Assembly (NCBI GenBank): GCA_905480395.1
Contig: CAJQQE010000012.1
Location: 62,001-126,000 of the forward strand
Source of the DNA: an uncultured Phycisphaerales bacterium
GTDB taxonomy: Bacteria; Planctomycetota; Phycisphaerae; Phycisphaerales; SM1A02
Length of the DNA: 64,000 nucleotides
Direction of reading: 5' to 3'
The position numbers and the translations under genes were made by a program. The notes beneath the pieces are model-generated. The model did not search any database, was not told where the DNA came from, and saw only the letters and a program-made list of their open reading frames with translations. Below, in pieces: positions 8,834 through 17,540 of the stretch. Within the stretch, counting starts at the first letter, position 1. Every line of letters starts with the position of its first letter.

Positions 8834-9166
8834 ATGGCTCGAAAGAAAACCAGTGGCTCGGCAAAGCGAGGCAATGACGTTGAAACCCGAATCGGTTGGC
8901 GAATGGCCGGGATTGGCATGGAAACGGCGTCCTATGTGCTGGGCGGAGTTTTTCTCGGTTGGCTCGCGAAAGAGGGCTTTGGCGGCGGAGATGGCTGGAT
9001 CGTCGGCGGCGGCATCGTGGGGATTGTCACTGGGATTTCCCAGATGCTTCGAAGCGGATTGAAACTGAACCGCCAGCTGGAGCGGGCAACCGGTCATGGG
9101 GGTGGGGCACGACCCACTGATCAGCCTCGAAAATCGTCATCTGAATCGGAGTCGAAAATCCGATGA
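8834..9166 (+). CDS. AtpZ/AtpI-like ATP synthase accessory membrane protein
   Basis: A 110-residue protein with a basic N-terminus (MARKKTSGSAKRG) and two hydrophobic segments, about residues 28-46 (MAGIGMETASYVLGGVFLGW) and 53-72, then a hydrophilic tail rich in S, E and K. Position as first gene of the F-type ATP synthase operon, size and two-helix topology fit the AtpZ/AtpI group, which helps c-ring assembly and has been linked to Mg2+/Ca2+ handling. Its stop overlaps the next start (ATGA at 9163-9166), indicating translational coupling. The family assignment rests on position and topology rather than a diagnostic motif. Confidence 0.7.
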   Translation: MARKKTSGSAKRGNDVETRIGWRMAGIGMETASYVLGGVFLGWLAKEGFGGGDGWIVGGGIVGIVTGISQMLRSGLKLNRQLERATGHGGGARPTDQPRKSSSESESKIR

Positions 9167-9663
9167 AGATTCCAAAAAATCAGCTCATAAGCCCAGAAAA
9201 TAGGGATTTAGAGCCTTTCTACACCCTCCCGAGCCGTGGCTTGGCCATTGGGTGGTTGGCTTCTGCGATCGTGGCGATTGGGATCTGGCCAGTTATCGGT
9301 CCATCAGTTGGGTTTGAGCCCCAAGATACGAAGTGGGCCATCATTGGAGCTTTGCTGGCCGCCGCCATCGGTGGTTTGGGGCTGCTGATTCTGATGCCCT
9401 GGAAACCCCGCCGCTCCGGTGACCTCCCGACGTATTGGTTGGCAGCAACCACTGGTCGACTTCTTCTGATTCCGGGAGTGGCCTTTCTGCTATATTCCGC
9501 GACCCATCCGCCGGACAAGCCCTACGTTCTGGGTTTGGCCGTCGCTTCCTTGGCTCTTCTCGCGGTCGAAGTACCGCTGATTGCCAAAGCCATGCTCCGC
9601 CAGATCACCCTTGAGGAATCGGCGGCCAAGGTTCGGGAGGCGTCGGAATCGTCGGATGGGTAG
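9163..9663 (+). CDS. Hypothetical four-helix membrane protein in the ATP synthase operon
   Basis: A 166-residue protein with four predicted membrane helices at about residues 29-49, 63-83, 97-116 and 125-145, and a short charged C-terminus. It sits between the AtpZ-like gene (4-nt ATGA overlap) and atpB, the place where other bacteria have AtpI or AtpR. I do not recognise a conserved motif; a small AtpI/AtpR-type assembly factor is the most economical guess. Tight packing makes joint expression with the ATP synthase nearly certain. Confidence 0.75.
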   Translation: MKIPKNQLISPENRDLEPFYTLPSRGLAIGWLASAIVAIGIWPVIGPSVGFEPQDTKWAIIGALLAAAIGGLGLLILMPWKPRRSGDLPTYWLAATTGRLLLIPGVAFLLYSATHPPDKPYVLGLAVASLALLAVEVPLIAKAMLRQITLEESAAKVREASESSDG

Positions 9664-9755
9664 GTCGGGCGTGGTGATTGGATGGGTTCCATCACCGGTG
9701 TACGCCTCCGAGTCTTGTTTCTTTTCGTCACGCATCCTTGCGTGGGAGTCTGGTG

Positions 9756-10697
9756 TTGTCGAACCTTCTTCTAGCCGCTGATTCACCGCTCGGGCATGTC
9801 CTTAATGGCAAGTCAATGTGGTCGGAGATCAGCTGGGTCGGCGAGATCGGCGACGTCGCTTCGTTGCACGAAGTCATGCTCGTTCTGGGTGGAATCCTCC
9901 TGGTACTCGGTCTGATGTTCGCCGCCAGTCGAATTCGCACCGGTCGCGACGGTCAGGGCAATGAGCGATACGTGACGCGTGGCCGCCTCGCGCAGATCGT
10001 TGAAGTCATTGTGGTCTATCTTCGAGATGAGATGGTCCAGCCGATTCTCGGAGAGAAGCAGACCCGTCGCTGGCTTCCATTCCTCTTCTCGATCTTCTTC
10101 TTCATTCTGGTGTTGAACCTGGTGGGCTTGCTCCCGCTCCAAGATCTTCACCACTTCTTCGGCCTGCATCACTTCCTCCTCGGGGGAACGGCGACCGCGA
10201 ATATCAACGTGACCGCGAGCCTCGCGCTGTTTGCGTTCGTGGCTATTCAAGTCCACTCCTTCCGCGAACTCGGTTTTCTCGGTTGGCTTGATCACCTGAC
10301 TTGCGGACTCACGAAAGGCCCCAAGGGCCTTTGGCTCGTGGTTCCGATCGTCTTCGCGGTTGAATTTGCCGGCGTGTTTATCAAACCGGTGGCCCTCGCC
10401 ATCCGCCTCTTCGCCAACATGATGGGCGGCCATATCTTGCTCGCCACCATCATCATGCTTCCCTCCATGGCCCAGCTTGGTCTGGAACCTGGAAGTGGGG
10501 CTTGGTTCGGCGTGAGCATCGCAACCGGCAGCTTCGCCGTGGCCCTGACATTCCTCGAGCTCTTCGTCGCGTTCCTTCAGGCCTTCGTCTTCATGTTCCT
10601 CACCGCCGTCTTCATCAGCCTCATGAGTCATGAAGAGCACGAAGATGAGGATCACGACGTCGACGAGGTTGCCGCGGAGGTCGCGGCGATCCACTGA
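9756..10697 (+). CDS. atpB: F0F1 ATP synthase subunit a
   Basis: A 313-residue integral membrane subunit that forms the proton half-channels against the c-ring. The diagnostic helix with the essential arginine is present as AIRLFANMMGGHIL, about residue 215, and the C-terminal helices follow. The start is taken as TTG at 9756 because GGGAG (9744-9748) is 7 nt upstream; GTG at 9753 has only 4 nt spacing, and an upstream in-frame ATG at 9678 would add a poor N-terminus and nearly abut the previous stop. The C-terminus ends in an acidic-histidine tail (HEEHEDEDHDVDE). Second structural gene of the operon after the two small membrane proteins. Confidence 0.92.
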   Translation: MSNLLLAADSPLGHVLNGKSMWSEISWVGEIGDVASLHEVMLVLGGILLVLGLMFAASRIRTGRDGQGNERYVTRGRLAQIVEVIVVYLRDEMVQPILGEKQTRRWLPFLFSIFFFILVLNLVGLLPLQDLHHFFGLHHFLLGGTATANINVTASLALFAFVAIQVHSFRELGFLGWLDHLTCGLTKGPKGLWLVVPIVFAVEFAGVFIKPVALAIRLFANMMGGHILLATIIMLPSMAQLGLEPGSGAWFGVSIATGSFAVALTFLELFVAFLQAFVFMFLTAVFISLMSHEEHEDEDHDVDEVAAEVAAIH

Positions 10698-10809
10698 TCT
10701 GCTTTTTTTGTATTCATTGTCAATCACCATCCGCCCCATGGCGGGACGGATGGCATTCAAAGATTCACCTCAGGACGCAAACGCGTCGCACCCGGAGATT
10801 CGGATTCCC

Positions 10810-11127
10810 ATGAACAAGCTCATCCCCCTCTTCGTCTTTGCCCTTCTCGGCTCGCTCGTCGCCGTCGAACCCGCACTCGCACAGGATGCCGTCGCGGTCG
10901 CCGACCCGGTCAACTGGGGCGCTGGTATCGGCAAGGGCATCGCAACTGGTCTCGCGGTCGTCGGTGCCGGTATCGGCATCGGTATCATCGGTGCCGGAGC
11001 CTGCGAAGCCACCGCCCGCCAGCCCGAAATGGGCGGACGTATTTTCGTGAACATGATTCTTACTGCCGCGTTGATCGAAGGTGTCGCCCTGTTTGGCGTC
11101 GTCGTCGGTTTCCTCATGGCTGGCTGA
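10810..11127 (+). CDS. atpE: F0F1 ATP synthase subunit c with N-terminal signal-like extension
   Basis: A 105-residue proteolipid that forms the rotating c-ring. Two hairpin helices flank the polar loop ARQPEMGG (residues 69-76), and the ion-binding carboxylate is Glu90 in ALIEGVALFG. Residues 1-25 (ending in LAQD) look like a cleavable signal peptide, making the precursor longer than the usual 75-80. The position matching Gln32 of Na+-type rings is Ile, and Glu90 is followed by Gly rather than Ser/Thr, so the ring is predicted to use protons. That is inference from known Na+ and H+ c-subunit patterns. Confidence 0.93.
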   Translation: MNKLIPLFVFALLGSLVAVEPALAQDAVAVADPVNWGAGIGKGIATGLAVVGAGIGIGIIGAGACEATARQPEMGGRIFVNMILTAALIEGVALFGVVVGFLMAG

Positions 11128-11203
11128 GAATCCGGATCCTTCCGCCCGGCTCCGGTGAGATACCGGGGTCGGGTGGCCTTTTCTCCGACCGACGGAGCGT
11201 TTC

Positions 11204-11740
11204 ATGTCTTTTGCAATCTTGCTCGCGGCCGCCGACGGTGCGCCGGATCCGATGAAGTTGAATCTCTGGGTCGCCGGAACGGCGCTCCTTGTATTCGCGA
11301 TCGCGTTCAGCATTCTCTACTTCAAGGTCTGGCCGGTCATCACCAAGGGGCTTGATGATCGCAACGACAAGATTCTCGGCGAGATCAAAGCCGCCGAAGA
11401 CGCTCGGTCGCAGGCCAAGCAGGCACTGTCCGAGTACGAGCAGAGCCTTGCCCAAGCTCGGGAACAGGCCCAGCAGACCATCGCCGAAGCGAAGGCGGAG
11501 GCTCAACGGCTTGGAGATGAGATGAAAGCTGCCAACGAGCGTGAGCTCGCCGAGCGAATGGCTCGGGCGAAGGCGGACATCGAGTCTGCACGAAGGGCCG
11601 CCGTTGCAGACATCCACGCGAATGCGAGTGAGCTCGCCGCCGCGGTCGCGAGTCGGATTCTGAAGCGCGAGATCAACCCCGCTGATCAGGCCGGACTGGT
11701 CAGCGAAGCACTTGGTGAACTTGATGAAGCCGGTGTCTGA
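11204..11740 (+). CDS. atpF: F0F1 ATP synthase subunit b
   Basis: A 178-residue stator subunit. One N-terminal membrane helix at about residues 22-42 (WVAGTALLVFAIAFSILYF) is followed by VWPVITKGLDDR, the typical hinge, then a long alanine/glutamate/lysine/arginine-rich coiled coil to about residue 155. It links subunit a and the delta subunit, whose gene is next. Only one b gene is seen in the operon, so the stator would be a homodimer unless a b-prime lies elsewhere. Confidence 0.92.
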   Translation: MSFAILLAAADGAPDPMKLNLWVAGTALLVFAIAFSILYFKVWPVITKGLDDRNDKILGEIKAAEDARSQAKQALSEYEQSLAQAREQAQQTIAEAKAEAQRLGDEMKAANERELAERMARAKADIESARRAAVADIHANASELAAAVASRILKREINPADQAGLVSEALGELDEAGV

Positions 11741-11814
11741 CCGGTTTCGATTCTTTGAGCTCTCATTCTTGAATTCTCCACGCGGCCAACAGGGCCGACT
11801 CGGAGCCCGTACTC

Positions 11815-12426
11815 ATGACCACCACCTCCGAAACAGTCGACGCCGTCGCTCGCGTCTACGCCCAGAGCCTTCTTGAGCTCGCCGAGGCGGCCGGTGGCGA
11901 CGAAAAGATCGTTGAAACGAGTGCGGAGTTGATCGCCATCATGGAAATCATCCGTTCGGATGAGGCCACGGCGGAGTTTCTTCGATCACCGATCGTCGAA
12001 CAAGAGAAGCGGGCCATTGCGATCCGCCGGATTTTCGAAGGTCGGGTCTCTGATCTGATTCTTCGGTTCATCCTGGTGCTCAATGGCAAAGGCCGGCTCG
12101 GTGAGTTTGGCGCGATGGCAGCCGCGTACGACGAGCTCGTCAATACGCGGCTTGGTCGGGTCGAGGTCGATGTCTATACCGTCGAAGGTCGACTCGAAGC
12201 AGATCAATTGGCAGTCCTTGGCGAGAAGGTCAAGTCGAGATTCGGCCAAGACCCGGTGTTTCACCAGTATGCAGATCGTTCTCTGATCGGCGGCCTGGTG
12301 CTGCGGGTCGGAGATCAGTTGATTGACGGATCCGTTCGGGGGCAACTCCGACGAATGCGTGAAGAACTTCTTGCCGGCGGATCAGCAGAGATCCGGGCGA
12401 GATCGGATGACTTCCTCTCGGATTGA
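11815..12426 (+). CDS. atpH: F0F1 ATP synthase subunit delta
   Basis: A 203-residue stator subunit (OSCP family) that clamps the top of the F1 head to the b stalk. The N-terminal helical domain opens with VARVYAQSLLELAEAAGG, and the C-terminal part keeps the family signature DRSLIGGLVLRVGDQLIDGSV near residue 155-175 (here quoted in parts: LIGGLVLRVG then IDGSVRGQL). About 25 residues longer than the E. coli protein. Follows atpF by 74 nt and precedes atpA by 162 nt. Confidence 0.92.
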   Translation: MTTTSETVDAVARVYAQSLLELAEAAGGDEKIVETSAELIAIMEIIRSDEATAEFLRSPIVEQEKRAIAIRRIFEGRVSDLILRFILVLNGKGRLGEFGAMAAAYDELVNTRLGRVEVDVYTVEGRLEADQLAVLGEKVKSRFGQDPVFHQYADRSLIGGLVLRVGDQLIDGSVRGQLRRMREELLAGGSAEIRARSDDFLSD

Positions 12427-12588
12427 AGAGGCGGTCGAGTGGAGTCGGAGTTCGTTCCGGCCAAGAGCGCGTAGTCATAGAGGATTCGACGTACCGACCG
12501 ATCGGTTCGTCTGAAAGAGACCGGGACGGTTCCCGGCGAGAACAAATTTCACAACTGCGCCGCTTCAAGGCGCCTTGCGAGCCTTCCC

Positions 12589-14139
12589 GTGAAGATCAAG
12601 TCCGACGAGATCACCTCCGTCATCAAGCAGGAAATCGAGCAGTTCGCCACCGAGTTGTCGATCTCCGAGGTCGGCCAGGTCGTGGAAGTGGGCGACGGCA
12701 TTGCCCGGGTCTACGGTCTGTCCAACGTCATGGCCGGCGAACTTCTCGAATTCGAGAGTGAGCACGGCACGGTCATGGGTCAGGCGATGAACCTGGAGTC
12801 GGACACCGTTGGTGTTGTGCTCTACGGCTCTTCGGTTGGCATCCGTGAAGGAGATACGGTCCGTTCGACCGGCAAGCTCCTTGAAGTCCCGGTTGGCGAA
12901 GCCCTCCTCGGTCGCGTGGTCAACGCCTTGGGCGTGCCCATCGACGGTGGACCTGCGCTCGAAACCACCGAGACTCGCAAGGTCGACATTGTGGCACCCG
13001 GCATCGCTGCTCGACAGCCGGTGACCGAGCCGATGCAGTTCGGGATCAAGGCCGTCGACTCGATGATCCCCGTCGGGCGAGGTCAGCGTGAACTCGTGAT
13101 CGGCGACCGTAAGACGGGTAAGACGGCGGTGTGTCTCGACGCCATCATTAGCCAGAAGCAGTTCTGGGGCACCGAAGACGCCGTGGTCTGCATCTACGTT
13201 GCGGTGGGTCAGAAGGAATCAACGGTCGCCGGAGTGGTGGACGCGCTTCGCGAGGCGGGCGCGATGGACTACACCATCGTTGTTTCGTCCGGTGCAGCCG
13301 AACCCGCACCCATGCAGTTCGTCGCTCCCTACTCCGGTACGGCGATGGGCGAGTACTTCATGTGGAAGGGTAAGGAAGGCAAGACGCCGAAGCACGTTCT
13401 TTGCGTCTACGACGACCTCTCGAAGCAGGCGGTCGCCTATCGCGAACTGTCCCTGCTGCTTCGTCGTCCACCGGGCCGTGAGGCGTACCCGGGCGACGTG
13501 TTCTACCTTCACAGTCGACTTCTCGAACGCTCGACGAAGCTTTCCGATGCCAACGGTGGCGGATCACTGACCGCACTGCCCATCATCGAAACGCAGGAAG
13601 GTGATGTGTCTGCGTATATCCCGACCAACGTGATTTCGATCACCGACGGGCAGATTTATCTTCAGCCCGAGCTCTTCGCGGCTGGTATCCGGCCCGCGAT
13701 CAACGTGGGCATCTCGGTGAGCCGTGTGGGTGGTAACGCCCAGATCAAGGCCATGAAGGAAATCGCGGGCTCCCTGCGACTCGACCTCGCCGCGTTCCGC
13801 GAACTGGAAGCGTTCGCACAGCTCGGCACTGAGTTGGATCCATCTTCGCAGCGGCAGCTGACCCGAGGCCAGCGAATGGCGGAGTTGCTCAAGCAGGGGC
13901 AGTTCGTGCCAATGGACGTCATCGACCAGTGCCTCTCGATCTTCGCGGGGACGCGAGGCTTCCTCGACGATGTGGCCCTTGAGCGAGTGAAAGAATTCGA
14001 AACGGCGCTTCTGGAGTACTTCCGAGGCAAGGGCTTACCGCTTCGTGAGAAGCTGATTGCCGCCAAGAGTTTCAAGGGTATCGCAGACGAATTCAAGGCT
14101 GCTTGTGAGGACTTCAAGTCCACAAGCTGGGTCGGCTGA
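12589..14139 (+). CDS. atpA: F0F1 ATP synthase subunit alpha
   Basis: A 516-residue non-catalytic nucleotide-binding subunit of F1. The P-loop [13 protein letters not shown] is near residue 170, the segment [11 protein letters not shown] near 345, and the alpha-specific [14 protein letters not shown] near 365, carrying the arginine finger of the alpha subunit. Length matches the family. The start is GTG at 12589; there is no in-frame ATG nearby and no clear Shine-Dalgarno. It is the last gene of the operon: a terminator follows 35 nt after the stop and no gamma, beta or epsilon gene follows, which is unusual. Confidence 0.95.
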   Translation: MKIKSDEITSVIKQEIEQFATELSISEVGQVVEVGDGIARVYGLSNVMAGELLEFESEHGTVMGQAMNLESDTVGVVLYGSSVGIREGDTVRSTGKLLEVPVGEALLGRVVNALGVPIDGGPALETTETRKVDIVAPGIAARQPVTEPMQFGIKAVDSMIPVGRGQRELVIGDRKTGKTAVCLDAIISQKQFWGTEDAVVCIYVAVGQKESTVAGVVDALREAGAMDYTIVVSSGAAEPAPMQFVAPYSGTAMGEYFMWKGKEGKTPKHVLCVYDDLSKQAVAYRELSLLLRRPPGREAYPGDVFYLHSRLLERSTKLSDANGGGSLTALPIIETQEGDVSAYIPTNVISITDGQIYLQPELFAAGIRPAINVGISVSRVGGNAQIKAMKEIAGSLRLDLAAFRELEAFAQLGTELDPSSQRQLTRGQRMAELLKQGQFVPMDVIDQCLSIFAGTRGFLDDVALERVKEFETALLEYFRGKGLPLREKLIAAKSFKGIADEFKAACEDFKSTSWVG

Positions 14140-14496
14140 TTCTCGACCGCAAGATCCCTGTTCATGACAATCAACGACCGTCTCCGATTTTGGGGGCGGT
14201 CGTTTTTGTTTGAAGTGGGATGCCGCCGGAGGGGATCTTGCACGAGATGCTTCGGCGGCTGATAACTTCAAACCTCGATGCCGACAATAATGGGGCATGC
14301 GAACCATCCAACGAGCATTGCGAAGTACGGTGGGCCACGCTTGAAACCCCTGTCCCAGGCGGGCCGGATTGAAAGTCCTGATCGCATACAAATGGAAATC
14401 GAGATCTGACGATTCCGAGTTCGCACTCAGACGCTCGCGATCATGGCCGGCGCCATGTCTATTCTCACCGTTCACTCACCGATGGAAACATGACTA
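14140..14496. other. Gap after atpA
   Basis: Besides the atpA terminator I see no convincing gene or repeat in this 357-nt stretch. The short open frames on both strands lack family resemblance. Confidence 0.6.
14174..14208 (+). terminator. Intrinsic terminator closing the atp operon after atpA
   Basis: ACGACCG (14174-14180) pairs with CGGTCGT (14197-14203), with extra C-G pairs inside the loop, followed by a T-rich tract (TTTTGTTT). It lies 35 nt past the atpA stop and supports a true end of the operon there. Confidence 0.85.
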
Positions 14497-14727
14497 ATGA
14501 ACAAGATGGCACGACGATTGACCCTCACCACGACCGCGATTTTGATTTCGAGCCTCAGTGGCTGTGTGATCGGAAACACCACGAATCTCAAGCAACCGAC
14601 GACCGGTCGGGAGTTGATCGATCTTCAGGCGGCCTATGCCGAAGGATCGATTGATCAGATGGAATACGACCAGACCCGGGCCTCCATCCTCGCCAAGGTC
14701 AATATCTCGAATGGGACCACACGGTGA
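14497..14727 (+). CDS. Small lipoprotein with SHOCT-like C-terminus
   Basis: A 76-residue protein. Residues 1-22 are a lipoprotein signal with lipobox LSGC (Cys23), preceded by a basic start MNKMARR. The mature part contains RELIDLQAAYAEGSIDQMEY, which resembles the SHOCT short C-terminal helix pair (a hydrophobic x-L-x-x-L-x-x-G-x-I-x-x-x-E-Y/F pattern) found at the ends of many bacterial membrane or lipoprotein sequences. Function unknown; likely a small envelope lipoprotein. It stands alone between the atp operon terminator and a 600-nt gap. Confidence 0.7.
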   Translation: MNKMARRLTLTTTAILISSLSGCVIGNTTNLKQPTTGRELIDLQAAYAEGSIDQMEYDQTRASILAKVNISNGTTR

Positions 14728-15355
14728 AGGCCACGGTCGAAACGCCCGCCGGGAGACCAATGCCTGAGTGAGTCGCCCGTTGCGGCCCGAGCGGAGAACG
14801 CCCCGCGATCAGGAATCGAAACTCGTGAATCTCAAGGTGATGCCCACCAGGGCCGAAGCGCCGCGTCGGGTGTCCAAACGGCGGATACGACGGGCGTGGG
14901 GCCGACGACCAATGTCCGGAGCGTGGTGCCACATTGGTCGAGATGGACGCCCTTCGCCGTCCGATGGCATCGGACGTCCGCCCGAAGTGGGTGGCAATCG
15001 ACCGGCGTTTCGTGGTCGATGTCCCTCAGTCTTGCGCTTCCAGACGCCTGGAGCTTGGGACGCTTGCCGATGGGATTGGATCAAAAGGGTTGGGCGGTGG
15101 TGCCCGGGTTCTTTCCTGCATTGATCATCAATGATGTTTTTTGATCTCCCGCAGGGCTTCACTGAGGCATGGCGACCATTTTCCTGATCGGCCGCCTGAT
15201 CGACTCTTCCCGCTCGCAAGGGCCGGGCGCCGCCTGTTTATCGTGCTTTTCGTCGTGCTGCTCCCGCTCGCGGTGTCCCGGATGTGCTGAAGAGGGGAAA
15301 GAGGAGAATCCTGGACCTCTGGTATCGTCGTGGTGGAATCAACGGAGAATCGACG
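14728..15355. other. Gap of about 630 nt with no confident gene
   Basis: Several short open frames exist but none is convincing. A plus-strand frame ending near 15135 lacks an ATG near a ribosome site. Another short frame ends near 15290 with a hydrophobic stretch (LFIVLFVVLLPLAV) and could be the tail of a small membrane peptide or a gene remnant. GGAG about 8 nt before 15356 serves the next gene. Confidence 0.5.
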
Positions 15356-15988
15356 ATGGCTGCCACGCAGGAACATTGGAACGGCGTTTGGTCGAAGAAA
15401 CCGCATGCGGAGGCCAGCTGGTATCAGGCCGACCCGGCATCGTCGTTGGCGTTGATCGATCAGTTGGGCATTGGCACTTCTGATGACGTGATCGACGTCG
15501 GGTGCGGCGCTTCGCACCTTGCGGACCAGTTGGTTGAGCGGAAGGTGCGTCGCCTTTTCCTTCTCGATGTGTCTTCGGTCGCGCTTGATGCGGTTCGGTC
15601 GCGGCTCGGGCAGATCGAATCGGCGACGATGGTCGATTACCTCGCGACGAATGTGCTCGATCTCGGCCTGCCGCCGTCAGTGTCGCTCTGGCATGACCGT
15701 GCGGTCTTGCACTTTGTTCGAGATCCCGAGGGGAGGGCCGCCTACGCCTCGATCGCAGCGGCCGCCGTTCGCCCCGGGGGGCATCTGGTCATCGGCGGCT
15801 TCGCGCCCGACGGTCCGCCTCGCTGCAGTGATCTCGAGGTCGAACGGGCCGACGACGCAGACCTGTCTCTTCTCTTTGGAGATTGCTTTCGCCTCGAATC
15901 ATCGCGCCGCGAATCGCACGAGACGCCTTGGGGTTCGTTGCAGTCCTTTCAGTGGTGCGTCTTCAAGCGATGTCCGCTGGATTCCTGA
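15356..15988 (+). CDS. Class I SAM-dependent methyltransferase
   Basis: A 210-residue methyltransferase. The SAM-binding motif I is VIDVGCGASHLADQL near residue 45, motif II acidic end LLDVSSVALDAVR near 70, and a motif IV-like SLWHDRAVLHFV near 110. It lacks a recognised target-specific domain; the domain pattern (HWNGVW at the N-terminus) resembles small-molecule thiopurine/tellurite-type and plant/bacterial methyltransferases, so substrate is open. The ATG at 15356 has GGAG 8 nt upstream. First gene of a five-gene co-directional run. Confidence 0.85.
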   Translation: MAATQEHWNGVWSKKPHAEASWYQADPASSLALIDQLGIGTSDDVIDVGCGASHLADQLVERKVRRLFLLDVSSVALDAVRSRLGQIESATMVDYLATNVLDLGLPPSVSLWHDRAVLHFVRDPEGRAAYASIAAAAVRPGGHLVIGGFAPDGPPRCSDLEVERADDADLSLLFGDCFRLESSRRESHETPWGSLQSFQWCVFKRCPLDS

Positions 15989-16044
15989 AGTGATGGGCGA
16001 ATTATTCGTGTTAAAGCGGCACGGCAGAAACGAGGATCCCGCGG

Positions 16045-16449
16045 ATGGAAAAACTCGCCACATTGCCCCCGGTCATCGCACTCCGATTGCTTGACCTTCT
16101 TCACGACGCAGGAATTTCCGCGGAGACGACTGACATGGCGCCCGGGGTCGCGGCGGCGGTGTATCCCGGCCTGCTGGATGCAACATTGACAGTCTGGGTG
16201 GCGAATGCCGAGGATTTGGAGGCGGGTCGTGAGATTTTCGAGGCGATGCAATCGGATTCCGGAGACGGCTTCGATTGGAGTGAATGCGGGATCTCCGCTG
16301 AAGAGGACGAACCACCGCGGCCAACGGCGGTGAAGTTCGCAAAGCGGAAGCGCAACGCGAATCTTATTTTACTTCTGCTCTGGTTCGGGCCTGCGGGGCT
16401 CCTGATTTTGTTGGTGACGGTACTGCTCTTTCTTTTTGGTGGCGGATGA
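16045..16449 (+). CDS. DUF2007-like protein with C-terminal membrane anchor
   Basis: A 134-residue protein. The N-terminal 75 residues (ALRLLDLLHDAGISAETTD, then LTVWVANAEDLEAGREIFE) match the pattern of the DUF2007 putative signal-transducing domain, a small ferredoxin-like fold. An acidic linker and a basic patch (KFAKRKRNAN) lead into one membrane helix at about residues 110-131. The fold assignment is by pattern and moderate. The stop overlaps the next start (ATGA), so it is probably translationally coupled to the VOC-SLOG fusion. Confidence 0.7.
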   Translation: MEKLATLPPVIALRLLDLLHDAGISAETTDMAPGVAAAVYPGLLDATLTVWVANAEDLEAGREIFEAMQSDSGDGFDWSECGISAEEDEPPRPTAVKFAKRKRNANLILLLLWFGPAGLLILLVTVLLFLFGGG

Positions 16450-17438
16450 TCGAATCGAATGGTGCCTTTGAGATGACCGATTCCGATCCGAGTAAGACCA
16501 GCCTCCCGCCGATGTCTGATCACGGTCTCAACCATTGCGCCTTAGAGTGCCGAAATCTTGATCGGTCCATCGATTTCTACGCGCAATTCGGCGGCTTCGA
16601 AGTGGTGCACCGTCGTTCAGGCGTCGCGTGGATTAGTGATCGAACGAGGCCCTTTGCCCTCGTCCTGGTGGAGACGGACGTGGTCCGGCCGATCGGGCCA
16701 TTCGCGCACCTGGGGTTTGCGTGTGGGAGTCGAGCGGAATTCGATCGACTGATCGAGGTTGCTCGGTCCAACGGCGTGCTCCGCGATGGTCCAAACGGTG
16801 GAGAAGGGCCGGCTGGCACCTGGGCCTTCCTTGATGACCCCGATGGCAATACCTTTGAGCTTTCCGTTGGCCAGTCACTCCGATCAGCTTTGACGGCCTC
16901 GGCGTCGAGGGATCGCTCGCTGCGACGGGCCATGATCGGGGTGATGGGAAGCGGCGACGACGAACATCGGGAATTGGCAGAGCCACTGGGTGAGGCGATT
17001 GCCCGGGCGGGGTTTGATGTGTTGACGGGGGGCGGTTGTGGGACGATGACCGCGGTCTCCCGAGGTTTCACACGGGTCCCATCGAGAGTGGGGCGATGTG
17101 TGGCGATCCTCCGTGGCGATGCAAGAGGCGTGGCCCTGCCGGGATATCCGAATCGCTTCGTAGAGACGCCGATCTTTACTCATCTGCCGGCCGGGGGTGT
17201 CGAGCATGACAGCCGCAACCACTTGAACATTCTCTCTTCAGACGTTGTCGTCGCGCTTCCTGGTGGGTTTGGGACGGGAAGCGAGATCGAATTATCCATT
17301 CGATACGGCAAGCCCGTGATTGTCCATGCCGTTTGGGCGGATCGCTTCCCAACCTTGGCCCACTGGATCGAGGTCCAGGATGCGATGGAATTCGTCGAGG
17401 CTCGGCGGCCCGTGGCTGGCACCGCGGAGGACGCCTGA
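16446..17438 (+). CDS. Fusion of a VOC/glyoxalase-like domain and a SLOG/LOG-like nucleotide-binding domain
   Basis: A 330-residue protein with two domains. Residues about 24-143 are a vicinal-oxygen-chelate fold with candidate metal ligands His30 (LNHCALEC), Glu76, His88 (FAHLGF) and Glu138 (NTFELSV), so the metal site looks intact. Residues about 160-325 are a Rossmann-like SLOG domain of the TIGR00725 type: IGVMGSGDDEH, then LTGGGCGTMTAVSRG near 195 and the signature LPGGFGTGSEIELS at 271-284. LOG relatives hydrolyse nucleotide N-glycosidic bonds or bind nucleotides. I do not know this pairing as a standard architecture. It overlaps the DUF2007-like gene by 4 nt. An internal start at 16473 is possible. 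Confidence 0.85.
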   Translation: MIESNGAFEMTDSDPSKTSLPPMSDHGLNHCALECRNLDRSIDFYAQFGGFEVVHRRSGVAWISDRTRPFALVLVETDVVRPIGPFAHLGFACGSRAEFDRLIEVARSNGVLRDGPNGGEGPAGTWAFLDDPDGNTFELSVGQSLRSALTASASRDRSLRRAMIGVMGSGDDEHRELAEPLGEAIARAGFDVLTGGGCGTMTAVSRGFTRVPSRVGRCVAILRGDARGVALPGYPNRFVETPIFTHLPAGGVEHDSRNHLNILSSDVVVALPGGFGTGSEIELSIRYGKPVIVHAVWADRFPTLAHWIEVQDAMEFVEARRPVAGTAEDA

Positions 17439-17540
17439 CAGATTCGTGGTTGGGGCGGCGAGCGTGAACGACGTCCACTTGCCGACGCGGGGCTGGCGGA
17501 GGAGGTACGCTCGCCGAGACGCAACACCGGAGCAATCAAC

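Noticed and set aside
8834-14139. Na+-translocating ATP synthase
   Set aside because: The c subunit has Ile where Na+-type rings have Gln and Gly after the ion-binding Glu, so a proton ring is more likely.
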